DNA from: a virus
Strand: one strand, 5' to 3'
Length of the DNA: 64,000 nt
IMG/VR virus record: IMGVR_UViG_3300046171_000225
Location: 1-64,000 of that record
Each line of letters opens with the position of its first letter. Within the stretch, counting starts at the first letter, position 1. Position numbers and translations under genes: made by a program. The notes beneath the pieces are model-generated. The model searched no databases, had not been told where the DNA came from, and saw only the letters and a list, made by a program, of their open reading frames with translations. Of the stretch, positions 1-9,201 are shown piece by piece.

Positions 1-2
1 CT

Positions 3-3000
3 GGGTATGTAATTTTGTCTTCCGATGGATGGGGAACGCAATCTAGCGAGACGCAAGGCTGGGGTGTCCCCAATAATCTAGAATATATTGAGCTCTACGG
101 AGGCCCGAACACTTCTTCAAACGGAATGGTTGGTAAAACAATACATTCTGAATTTTCTGCATCGAACATTTATGATGCAGACATTTATGATACTGAGGGT
201 GTTCTATCTCTCGGCAAGCAGGGCACAAGAGAATCAAACCTTAAATTTGACTGGACTAAGGGACAAACTATTGAGTTTTGGCTGAAAAAAGACCAATTTG
301 TTGACTCGTTAACCGAGAAAGAAGTTGTTTTTGACCTCTGGAACGGGGAGACAACAGGTAGTGAAAACCCTTCGTATGGTAGGTTAACACTTTACTTAAC
401 TGGCGCTACCTCGCCTAACACTGCGCCATTTAGGGTTAACTTCATGTCTGGTACCACGGGCTTCCATGACATAAACTTTGATCTTGATCTAACCAAGGCA
501 CAGGTATCTGACGGGACTTGGAGGCATTATGCTTTTGCGTTTAAAAATAATGCTGGTCAGACTACAATTGACGCTTATGTTAATGGGGACAAAAAGCAGA
601 CATTAGGCCCTTTATCGTTAAATGTTCTAGAAGTAACTGGTGCCCTGAGGGCTAGAATAGGTGCTCTCACAACTGCTCCTTCTGGTAACGCTTACCATGG
701 GGTCGATTTAGCAGGCGCAGCTAAACTGTCGGCAGCTTTAGATGAATTTAGATATTGGAAAGTTGAAAGAACTCATGAAGATATATCAAAAAATTATTTC
801 AGACATGTTTACGGTGGCACTAATACAGATATATCAAACACAGAGCTTGGCGTTTACTATAAATTTAATGAAGGTATCACATCTGACTCAACAATCGACG
901 CAACAGTTCTAGATTATTCTGGACGTATAACAAACGGCAGTTGGATAGGGTACCCTGGTAGTAGTGCAAGAAATATCGGTTCTGCCATAGTGTCAGCAAG
1001 TGCTGCCGAAAGAGAAGAGGCAGACCCAATTGTCCACCCAGAACACCCAGACGTAGTGAGCAAAAGAAGTGAACTCTCAACAAGTGGTTCAGCTTACGAC
1101 TACCAGAATAACTCTTCAATATACTACACCCTTCCTACATGGATAATCGAAGAGGATGATGAGGGTGGGGAGGTATTAAATCTTACACAGATCATATCAA
1201 GCTACTTTGATACTCTTCATTCGCAAGTTTCAGAAGTAAATAGACTAAGAGATATAAATTATGTAAGTTCAAGCCAAAAGCCATATCCATTCTCTAGTAG
1301 GTTGCTGGAGTCTGCGGGTTTGTTTGCACCAGAGATATTTGTTGATGCTTCAATCTTAGAACAGTTTAGGGCACAAAGCGAAACTGAATTGTATGAAAAA
1401 GATCTTTTTGAAATAAAAAATCTTATCTATCAAAACATTTATAACAACCTGGTGTACATCTATAAATCAAAAGGCACCGAGAAATCATTTAGAAACATTA
1501 TAAGATGTTACGGGGTAGACGATGAATTAATTAGATTCAATCTTTATGGGAACAATATCACACACAAGATTCGTGATAATTTTAGAACAACCGTAGTAAA
1601 GAAAAAATATGCTGACTTTAATGCAACAAGCAGATTTAATGCTACTGTTACCCATCAAACAGCCAGTGCTAATTCCGACAGCTATGCGACTTATGTGTCT
1701 TCTTCTTCAAGAGATATAGCACGAACATCTGAAATAGAAGTTATTTTTCCGAAGAAATTTGATAAAAATGATCCAAATTATTTTGAAACCTCTTTCCTGA
1801 GTTCGTCTGTCTTTGGTTGGCACAGAGTAGATACCTCTAGAGACGCAGACGATTATACTTGGTATGCCACTGCAGGATCAGACCGCGCACTACAGGTTTA
1901 TGCTGTTCGCCCCACTGAAGAATCTAAAGATGCTTATTTTGTACTTTCTAATCGAGATAAGTCTGTTTTCTTAACAAGCAGTGTATATCAAAATGTTTAC
2001 GATAACACAAAGTGGAATCTTGCAGTAAGGACTTACCTAGGGAAAAAAGACCATGCTGATATGGTGTCAGGATCTGCAGGGACTACTTCTGGAGACAGTG
2101 TTATTCTTGAGTTGTATGGCTGTAATGTAGAGCTAGGCGTGGTTAAAAATCAGTTTAGTATAACAGAGTCTCTTACAAGAAGCAGCCTAACGACACAATA
2201 TATTTATTCAGATAGAAGGTATTACGCTGGAGCGCATCGAGTAAACTTTACTGGTTCTCTAGATACTAGTTCTGACTTAAAGATATCTTCTTTGCGCCAT
2301 TGGGACTCTTTCCTAGAAGACATAGAAATTCAAGCCCATGCGAGAGATGTAGAAAACTACGGTGTGCTACGTCCTAATGAAAGTACTTATCTTTTTGTAG
2401 ATGATCTAAAAGGCTACCATATTCCAAAAATAGAAACTCTTTCCTTACATTGGAATTTTGACGACGTGACAGGGTCTAATGCAGATGGTGAGTTCTTAGT
2501 CAATGACTTTTCTTCTGGCTCTCTGTCCAAGAGTGGTAGGTATCCGAACGCTGCTCAGAAGATTGCATCCATCACAAACCAACACACAGGACGAGGATAT
2601 TTCTTTGAGGCTGATGCTACTGCCTCTGTTGCTGTAGAATACGTGCAGTCTTCTAAACAGACAATTCCTGAGGTTGTCACAAGCGATGACATGACTAACA
2701 TCCTGCAGTTTGATGACGAGACTTTTGACAAGGACAGCAGAAGCATAAATCATTACTTTGCGATTGAAAAGAGTATGTACCAGACCGTTTCGGACGAAAT
2801 GTTAAATATGTTTGGTACGATTGTAGGGTTCAATAACTTAATCGGAGAGCCTGTAAATAAATATAGACAAGAATACAAGGGTCTCGCAAAATTAAGAAAC
2901 CTGTTTTTTGAAAGAGTACAGAACACTCCGGACCTGGATAAATATGTTGACTTCTACAGATGGATTGACTCTTCTTTATCGATTATATTGCGACAGCTGA

Positions 3001-6000
3001 TCCCGGCTTCTGCCAATACCTCCGAAGACATTAGGACCATGGTAGAGAGCCATGCCCTAGAAAGAAATAAGTACCATCACAAGTACCCAGGCCTGGAGCT
3101 TAAGGCAGGAACAATTGAAGCAGGAATGAATGGAATTAATAAATTTGAGCCTGATGAAATTGCAAACTGGAGATTTGCTCATGCTCCTACTAGTGACAGC
3201 GAAGCTGACAACACTATCTATTGGAAATATGCAGAGGCATATCATCCTGTTCTTTCGTCCAGTGTTCTAGGTGTCAATAACACTAGAGACGCCATTATAA
3301 CTTCTAAGAAAGCAGCAAGAGACAGAAGGAATAGCAGACCGTATAAAATGTCCGCAGAACTTCTAGGATCTGAGGATAAAGTCTCAAGATTTGGGACTGG
3401 TAGGAGAACTATCCATGGTGGAGTTAATCTTCCTACAAACACTAGGCCCGGTGCTTTCATTGACAAATACACAGAAAATTATGGTGCTGCTTTAGCTACA
3501 GTCACGAGAGACAGTGATTCAATTAGGGATATAAATGATGTAATTCACCCTATGCATAAAAAATACTTTACTTACTCAGTCGATAGCGCATTTGATGGCT
3601 TAAAAGGACAAAATTATCTTCCATTTAGATACTTAAGTGGTAGCTTAGATGCTGGCTATAACACCACCTTTACTGATTTCCAGGCTGTCAATATACACTC
3701 ATTTGAATCTTACCACTTGGGTGGAGAAATCCCAATGCAAACTCCATTTACTGAAAAATTCGTGGGTGGTTTCTTATCAAGACACCAAAACATTTCAGAT
3801 GGCACTGATGACGCGTCTACAAGAGCAGAGTCTTTTAAAGTAAGTCCTTCCTCTACTACCCTTACGTTCCAAGGCCCAGACGCGACGCCATGGCCTCGTG
3901 CAACAAGGCCGTACTCTGTCTTTACAAGAAATGTAAAAGCCAAAAGACCAGTCAATATTGAAAATCTACAGATAACCACTGGTAGTGAAACCTTAGGAAA
4001 CTACACAAATATTAGAGAAGTTGTACAACTTTCTGGTAGAGCGGGTGGCGATAGTCAGTTTGTGGCAGCTGAAGGAGTTGTGGTCACTAATCTAACTTCT
4101 ACCGAAGTTTCAGGAATAGTGGATACTGAGGTTGCTTTCTTCTCCAGCTCTGCTCATAGTATGATAGAGAGGTTCTCCTCCCCTGGCAGCTTCGACACTG
4201 CCCATGGCGCTCTAGACGCAGCTACAGGACAGTACAGTGTGTATAGCGCTCTCCCGTACAGGAACTTATCAGTTAGAGCACCATTGACAAGACTTTTGTC
4301 AGCCTCCACATCACAGTTTGGCTATAAGCCGGGAGTTTTGGCTAATGCTGATGACTATTCTGGCGTTGCAAACTTTCATAAAATTAATAGGAATACTCTT
4401 AAGAGGATTGAGTTTGGCAACGAGTACCATGGAGATGCTGGGACTATAGTAACGGGGACAGTCAATGACAACGGGTTCCTTTCCAGGCCTCTTCCACAGA
4501 GTGATTTACAATACTCTTGGCTGTCTGCTTCGTACCTTTCAACAGCGACTGGAGGCACAAAAGCAAATAAAAATGTTATGCTCGGATATGCCCCATCTAA
4601 TTTTGAAGTGTCCACTTCTTCTGGCTTTGTTAACGCGATCACCTTTGTAAGCGAAAGTGATCAAACGACTACAACAGGAAATCGTATTGACTTCGTAGGA
4701 TTAAACACACTTTACTATGACCCTACTGATTTAACAACACAGACTCTAGGCCACCCTACTTCAACAGGTATTGTAACTTACTCTACTGTCAACTTCGGAT
4801 ACACAAGTGATATTGGCCAAGGCTTTAACGCCCTCTTGGCTCACAGAGGAGATGTCTTTGGGTTTAACTCTTGGAAACAAATACGAACAGGACATCACCC
4901 GGTAGCAAGATTACTGAGGAGAAACCAGATTATTTCTGTCGAGGAAGGTGACAGACAGAGCTTTACAGAAGATGGTAGAGTCTTGCCGTCTCAAAGATAT
5001 GGAGAGTTTAGGCAGTACAGAGAGTCCCCAGTTATAACAAAATACAAGCCTGTGGTACAAGAATTTGACAGCCTAAGTGTAGAATCATCGTATACAAATA
5101 ATATTTCTTACTTTTCTAATTTGGATTTAAATGAAAATTACGCTGGTACTCCTGACAGCCAAATGTATGACAGAGTAAAAGGACTTTATGGAGACAAGTT
5201 TGAAGCTCTTGTTTATAGGGAGGCTGTCTACCCGGCAGAAAAAAATGCTTATTCAAACAAGATCAGGCAGAGAGAAGGTTACAAGATTGATTTCTGGCAT
5301 TCTGATAGACAGACGAGAGACGACAATAAGGCTGACAAGGTTAGTCTCGGAGGAAGAAGTAAGTATAGTGTTTGGGCTCTAGATACCAGAACCACATTCG
5401 AAACTTATAACTTCCAAGGCGTAAAAGCCATCAATGACGCAACTAATCCAACTGGAGAACTACAGAATTTTGGCTCATACGCACATTTCTCCTCTGAGAA
5501 AGCACACTTGACATCATCTGCTCTATATGCACATAAACATTTTATGGCAACAAGTGCTTCGGTTGTAGCTCCTTCTGGGCTGGATATATCCCAATTTGGA
5601 AATGCCGTAGGAACTGGTAACAACATCTTTGGTAAGATTGACATCGGCAATGGAAACGCGGTATGGCAGGCGGGACAACTCGCAGGAACAGTTAAAGATG
5701 GCGTGTTTGTAACGGGATCACAAGATCGAGCCAACCCTGCATACGACAGCTATGAAGATTATGCCAATGAAATAAGACCACACGGCAAAGATTACTCTAT
5801 CGTTCCAGAGTTTAGAATGAGCGATCATATTCCATACTATGTTTCAACCATGTCCGGTGATTTTCTCGCTCCTAATAGTTCTTCACTTAGTATATTCGGA
5901 GCCTCTGGATCTTCCGATGTACCAACAGATAGTGGATACAAAGATTTTTATAATGTGTACACAAATTCAGATTTCTTGAAATATTTTGATATCATAAAGA

Positions 6001-7040
6001 AAGAGCATGATGGGATCGCAGCAGACAGTGAAATAACCTTGACATGCAAAGCTTTGAAGAAATTCTTGCCGTATAATGGATTTTACCCATCAGAAAGAAC
6101 TCTTCAAATGGCCACACAGTTTTCTTCATCTTACATGCCATATGTAAGTTTTACTGGAGGGGATATCCAGTACGAAAATGCTAAAGTCAGGCCGTTCTTG
6201 GAAACTTTGTATGCCCCTGGTATTGTTTATAACTCGGTCAAGAGCGGAATTGGCGTTCCTTACCCTGTTTTAACAAGTAGTTATGAAGTACAGAGTCTTG
6301 GCGATGATTACTATGCTATTAGTTCTAGCCTTGCTAGTGTTGACCACAAATTCCGAATGATTGATTTTGAAGCTGCTATTGAGCCTGAAAAGTATCTTTC
6401 TGATGTGCCAATTCATGATCCAAGTCCACATCCGTTTACTCACTTAAATCTTACTGCTTCTTGGAATGGAAAGGGAGATCCACTATATCGGATGATGGCA
6501 AACAATTTCTTTGGTGAATGTCCTGAATTCTTCCTTAGAAACTCTAACATGACAACAATCACTTCGCTTCCTGAAAGTGATCCTAGGTTTGGTAATGCAA
6601 TTAGTGGAAATGTATACTGTGGTAGAATCCGCATGTTCAGAAGCATGAACGCACCAAGAAAGTTTTCCACAGACTATGAGTTGCCACAAGACGATCCAGC
6701 ACAAGCGGACCTGCGCGAGACCTTCACTATGTACAGTCGTCCCTCGGCCTTCTACCACCCTGTCACAGGGCGCAATGACTTAGCTCAGTCCGACCATGAC
6801 GGCAGCGATACTCACAGAGGATGCTTGATTCGTACAGCGGGTACAACTGGGTTGGAACCCCTCCTTATTACCATGGCGAAGCATGGCTTGATGTTCAATT
6901 TACTGCTACGGAGACCAAGAAGTACACATTGGCTGAGATTCTTGGCAACATCGATGGCGTCTCTGAATCTGAGGTTCGATAACAGCTGCTACAGGTTGGT
7001 AACGATGGCGGATTTCTACAAGAGCACTCTGGTGGTATAA
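3..7040 (+). CDS. Giant virion protein with LamG/concanavalin-like domains (5'-truncated, 3'-frameshifted)
   Basis: The frame is open to the left window edge: codons GGG TAT GTA ATT precede the TTG at 15, so the true start is probably upstream. About 2,340 codons are visible. Residues ~60-260 look like a LamG_3/concanavalin-type jellyroll (FWLKK near 90, DGTWRHYAFAF near 165, LDEFRYW near 240), and a second lectin-like segment lies around 570-780. The rest has low complexity in Ser, Thr and Tyr, as in phage fibre or baseplate-periphery proteins. The last ~70 residues (after 6820) are out-of-frame noise: the sensible protein continues in another frame (MLDSYSGYNW from 6821) and then through 7056-8092. 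I infer one protein of roughly 2,690 residues interrupted by indels. Role on the virion surface, possibly glycan binding, is inference. Confidence 0.75.
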   Translation, partial: GYVILSSDGWGTQSSETQGWGVPNNLEYIELYGGPNTSSNGMVGKTIHSEFSASNIYDADIYDTEGVLSLGKQGTRESNLKFDWTKGQTIEFWLKKDQFVDSLTEKEVVFDLWNGETTGSENPSYGRLTLYLTGATSPNTAPFRVNFMSGTTGFHDINFDLDLTKAQVSDGTWRHYAFAFKNNAGQTTIDAYVNGDKKQTLGPLSLNVLEVTGALRARIGALTTAPSGNAYHGVDLAGAAKLSAALDEFRYWKVERTHEDISKNYFRHVYGGTNTDISNTELGVYYKFNEGITSDSTIDATVLDYSGRITNGSWIGYPGSSARNIGSAIVSASAAEREEADPIVHPEHPDVVSKRSELSTSGSAYDYQNNSSIYYTLPTWIIEEDDEGGEVLNLTQIISSYFDTLHSQVSEVNRLRDINYVSSSQKPYPFSSRLLESAGLFAPEIFVDASILEQFRAQSETELYEKDLFEIKNLIYQNIYNNLVYIYKSKGTEKSFRNIIRCYGVDDELIRFNLYGNNITHKIRDNFRTTVVKKKYADFNATSRFNATVTHQTASANSDSYATYVSSSSRDIARTSEIEVIFPKKFDKNDPNYFETSFLSSSVFGWHRVDTSRDADDYTWYATAGSDRALQVYAVRPTEESKDAYFVLSNRDKSVFLTSSVYQNVYDNTKWNLAVRTYLGKKDHADMVSGSAGTTSGDSVILELYGCNVELGVVKNQFSITESLTRSSLTTQYIYSDRRYYAGAHRVNFTGSLDTSSDLKISSLRHWDSFLEDIEIQAHARDVENYGVLRPNESTYLFVDDLKGYHIPKIETLSLHWNFDDVTGSNADGEFLVNDFSSGSLSKSGRYPNAAQKIASITNQHTGRGYFFEADATASVAVEYVQSSKQTIPEVVTSDDMTNILQFDDETFDKDSRSINHYFAIEKSMYQTVSDEMLNMFGTIVGFNNLIGEPVNKYRQEYKGLAKLRNLFFERVQNTPDLDKYVDFYRWIDSSLSIILRQLIPASANTSEDIRTMVESHALERNKYHHKYPGLELKAGTIEAGMNGINKFEPDEIANWRFAHAPTSDSEADNTIYWKYAEAYHPVLSSSVLGVNNTRDAIITSKKAARDRRNSRPYKMSAELLGSEDKVSRFGTGRRTIHGGVNLPTNTRPGAFIDKYTENYGAALATVTRDSDSIRDINDVIHPMHKKYFTYSVDSAFDGLKGQNYLPFRYLSGSLDAGYNTTFTDFQAVNIHSFESYHLGGEIPMQTPFTEKFVGGFLSRHQNISDGTDDASTRAESFKVSPSSTTLTFQGPDATPWPRATRPYSVFTRNVKAKRPVNIENLQITTGSETLGNYTNIREVVQLSGRAGGDSQFVAAEGVVVTNLTSTEVSGIVDTEVAFFSSSAHSMIERFSSPGSFDTAHGALDAATGQYSVYSALPYRNLSVRAPLTRLLSASTSQFGYKPGVLANADDYSGVANFHKINRNTLKRIEFGNEYHGDAGTIVTGTVNDNGFLSRPLPQSDLQYSWLSASYLSTATGGTKANKNVMLGYAPSNFEVSTSSGFVNAITFVSESDQTTTTGNRIDFVGLNTLYYDPTDLTTQTLGHPTSTGIVTYSTVNFGYTSDIGQGFNALLAHRGDVFGFNSWKQIRTGHHPVARLLRRNQIISVEEGDRQSFTEDGRVLPSQRYGEFRQYRESPVITKYKPVVQEFDSLSVESSYTNNISYFSNLDLNENYAGTPDSQMYDRVKGLYGDKFEALVYREAVYPAEKNAYSNKIRQREGYKIDFWHSDRQTRDDNKADKVSLGGRSKYSVWALDTRTTFETYNFQGVKAINDATNPTGELQNFGSYAHFSSEKAHLTSSALYAHKHFMATSASVVAPSGLDISQFGNAVGTGNNIFGKIDIGNGNAVWQAGQLAGTVKDGVFVTGSQDRANPAYDSYEDYANEIRPHGKDYSIVPEFRMSDHIPYYVSTMSGDFLAPNSSSLSIFGASGSSDVPTDSGYKDFYNVYTNSDFLKYFDIIKKEHDGIAADSEITLTCKALKKFLPYNGFYPSERTLQMATQFSSSYMPYVSFTGGDIQYENAKVRPFLETLYAPGIVYNSVKSGIGVPYPVLTSSYEVQSLGDDYYAISSSLASVDHKFRMIDFEAAIEPEKYLSDVPIHDPSPHPFTHLNLTASWNGKGDPLYRMMANNFFGECPEFFLRNSNMTTITSLPESDPRFGNAISGNVYCGRIRMFRSMNAPRKFSTDYELPQDDPAQADLRETFTMYSRPSAFYHPVTGRNDLAQSDHDGSDTHRGCLIRTAGTTGLEPLLITMAKHGLMFNLLLRRPRSTHWLRFLATSMASLNLRFDNSCYRLVTMADFYKSTLVV

Positions 7041-7212
7041 GGCAGAACATTATCGACTTGGAGCGATGTTCTCATCACTGACGGGAAGGTCAGGATTAAG
7101 TCTGTATCTTACGATCCTGCCACGGGCGAGGCTCTAGAGGTCAGCGATGACCCGACAGCTAATCATGTTGCGATGGTGATCCAGCCTAAATGGGAAACGC
7201 CTATGTTTAACT

Positions 7213-8052
7213 TTGGCTGAGTCTGCTGTCAATATTGGAGGGAACCTCACTTTGCCAACTTATGGTTCGGAGTCTGTCCCAAGGGGCATGTGGCATCAAT
7301 TTGGGCTGCCGCCAGAGTCACCAGATAAGGGTGTATTCTTGCAGTTTACAGATGTCCCACAAGATTGGATGGAAAATCATCCAAATGTAAATGCTAATTT
7401 CTATGATAATGGTAATGCAAAATCATTTGTAGATTTGTTAGGATTTGATCAAAATCCTAGAAGGCTAGGAGAAGTTGCACAATCTAAAGTTGTGAAAGAG
7501 GCGGTGGTAGCAGTTCCATTCATTGAAGAAGGGGGGAGAAGGAAAATGTTTGATATCCCTAGAGATATCGCAGAACAAGCTCGTCTAAATAAGTTGCCTT
7601 CTGATAACTCGGTGCAGCAGATGTTCAACAAGATGAGCGATTATGTATTCCCACCAACATTTGATTTTGTTACAAACGTAGATCAGAAGCCTTTTGCAAT
7701 GTACATCTTCGAATTTGAGCATACTTTTGACCAAGATGACTTGATTCATATGTGGCAGAACCTACCTCCTAAGTCTATAGAAAGAGTGGAAAAAAGAGAG
7801 GTATCTATTACTCACCCATTCTTGGCGGACCAACTATTAGGGGAAGAGATGCCCGAGAAACTAAAGTGGATGGTATTCAAAGTCAAGCAGAAAGCGGTCA
7901 AGAACTACTTCTCCAAGATTGCCTCCAAGAGTGGCGATAACATCGATGATGATAGATATAAGTTTGATTTCTCAATTGGCGGAAGAAAACAACAACTAGA
8001 TTATAGTTATAACTGGCCATATGACTTTCTTCTCTCTGGTAGAGATGGTTAA
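7213..8052 (+). CDS. C-terminal part of the giant virion protein, separated by frame breaks
   Basis: This frame has no convincing start of its own: the sense peptide TWSDVLITDGKV begins at 7056 in another frame, runs to MFNF at 7203-7214, and then slips into this frame at a TTTGGC stretch (AESAVNIGG). The 3' end slips again in a TTCTTCTCTCT tract near 8030, continuing as FFSLVEMVKIDAEVV to a TGA at 8090-8092. It is therefore the tail of the preceding 5' ORF and not an independent gene. The content is mixed alpha/beta without a recognisable enzyme motif. Its stop overlaps the ATG (8089) of the next reconstructed gene, the ATGA arrangement common in this genome. Confidence 0.65.
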   Translation: MAESAVNIGGNLTLPTYGSESVPRGMWHQFGLPPESPDKGVFLQFTDVPQDWMENHPNVNANFYDNGNAKSFVDLLGFDQNPRRLGEVAQSKVVKEAVVAVPFIEEGGRRKMFDIPRDIAEQARLNKLPSDNSVQQMFNKMSDYVFPPTFDFVTNVDQKPFAMYIFEFEHTFDQDDLIHMWQNLPPKSIERVEKREVSITHPFLADQLLGEEMPEKLKWMVFKVKQKAVKNYFSKIASKSGDNIDDDRYKFDFSIGGRKQQLDYSYNWPYDFLLSGRDG

Positions 8053-8088
8053 AATAGACGCCGAAGTTGTTCTAGAGGGTGACGAAGA

Positions 8089-9201
8089 ATGAAGTTCATG
8101 GATAAAAAAGAGCAAGTTCTTGGACATTCAAATGACACCCTATGGTGAGTATTTACTAGCTCAGGGGGAGTTTAGGCCGGAGTACTACGCATTCTTCGAT
8201 GACAATATTTTGTACGATAGCAGCCACGCAGATGTGCCAGAAGCACAGAACAACACTAGAAGGTAGGGTGCAGGAAGAAACTCCACAGCTTGAAGGGCCA
8301 GGTTGTTTTCTCTGACCGAAATATTTTTTCTAGAAAAGGCCTAACTGCCAAAGCTTGGGGTGGTCAATCAGCTTGGGAAAGTTGTACAGGAAGGACAGAC
8401 ATTGAACAAGACAGCGAAACAGTAACAGACCTTTACTTTGAAAGAAAAATGTATGGCTCTAAAGAATCAACTAGGTACTTCTGACATACTGAAGACAGAC
8501 GCTCCCGCTTGGTCTATCAATATGATTAGAGGAGAAATTGATTCTTCAAGCAAAAGCATCACTGGTTCTGCCACCGTACTTCCCGCTTCAGCCGGGAGCT
8601 GTCAACTGGTATTCAAGCCCTACAATAAACGTCCCGCAAATCAACATTGATCTAGATTACGTACAGTGGGCGTAAAGTCAGATATTCAGTTTGTGTCGGA
8701 TACTGAACTGGCAGTGGAGTACCCTAATTCTCAATACTTAGATGTCAAGCCAGAGTTTGTGTTGGCCCAAATTTTAGAAAGAAACGCAGAGTTTAGTAAA
8801 GACAATTTTGAACTAGAAGTTTTCTTGGTTGAAGATGAGAACTGCCCCTGGTACCTCACTTAAAGGTAGAGAAGCTAAAGAAACTAGAATTTAAAAAGCC
8901 GATCAGCCTGGTCTCAGAGGGGATCCTCCGAGACCCAAGTGAGATACCTCTGTCCTCAGAGCCCATCACCCCAGACTATGTAGAATACTATTTGAATATA
9001 TTGGTGGACAACCAGATAGACACTCAACTTATTTGCTCCTCTCTAGAAGATCTAGAATCCAGAGGGTTCTTCATTGACACAGAAATAGAGTGTAGAGAGA
9101 CCAAAAATATTTCACTTGTGGATATTTATAGTACGGATGCTGTCTCTCCTGAATGCCCAGATCCTGACAATCCTTGCGATAACTTAGGAACGATTTACTG
9201 A
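8089..9201 (+). pseudogene. Frameshifted virion-type gene (reconstructed ~365-residue protein)
   Basis: No single frame covers this stretch, yet all pieces read as one protein. It starts at ATG 8089 and shifts at an A6 run (8104-8109) into SKFLDIQMTPYGEYLLAQG. Further shifts fall near 8262, 8290, 8448, 8583, 8663 and 8850. The final piece ends ...PDNPCDNLGTIY at 9201. The first readable piece (FLD..T..G..LA.G.F) resembles the N-terminus of the structural gene at 15868, so it is probably a virion protein. Either the gene is decayed or, more likely given intact flanking genes, this segment has indel errors. Ends are approximate inside; the terminal stop overlaps the next ATG. Confidence 0.5.

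Noticed and set aside
6690-7040. Independent gene at the end of the giant ORF
   Set aside because: The final ~70 residues are an out-of-frame read; sense peptides continue in other frames.
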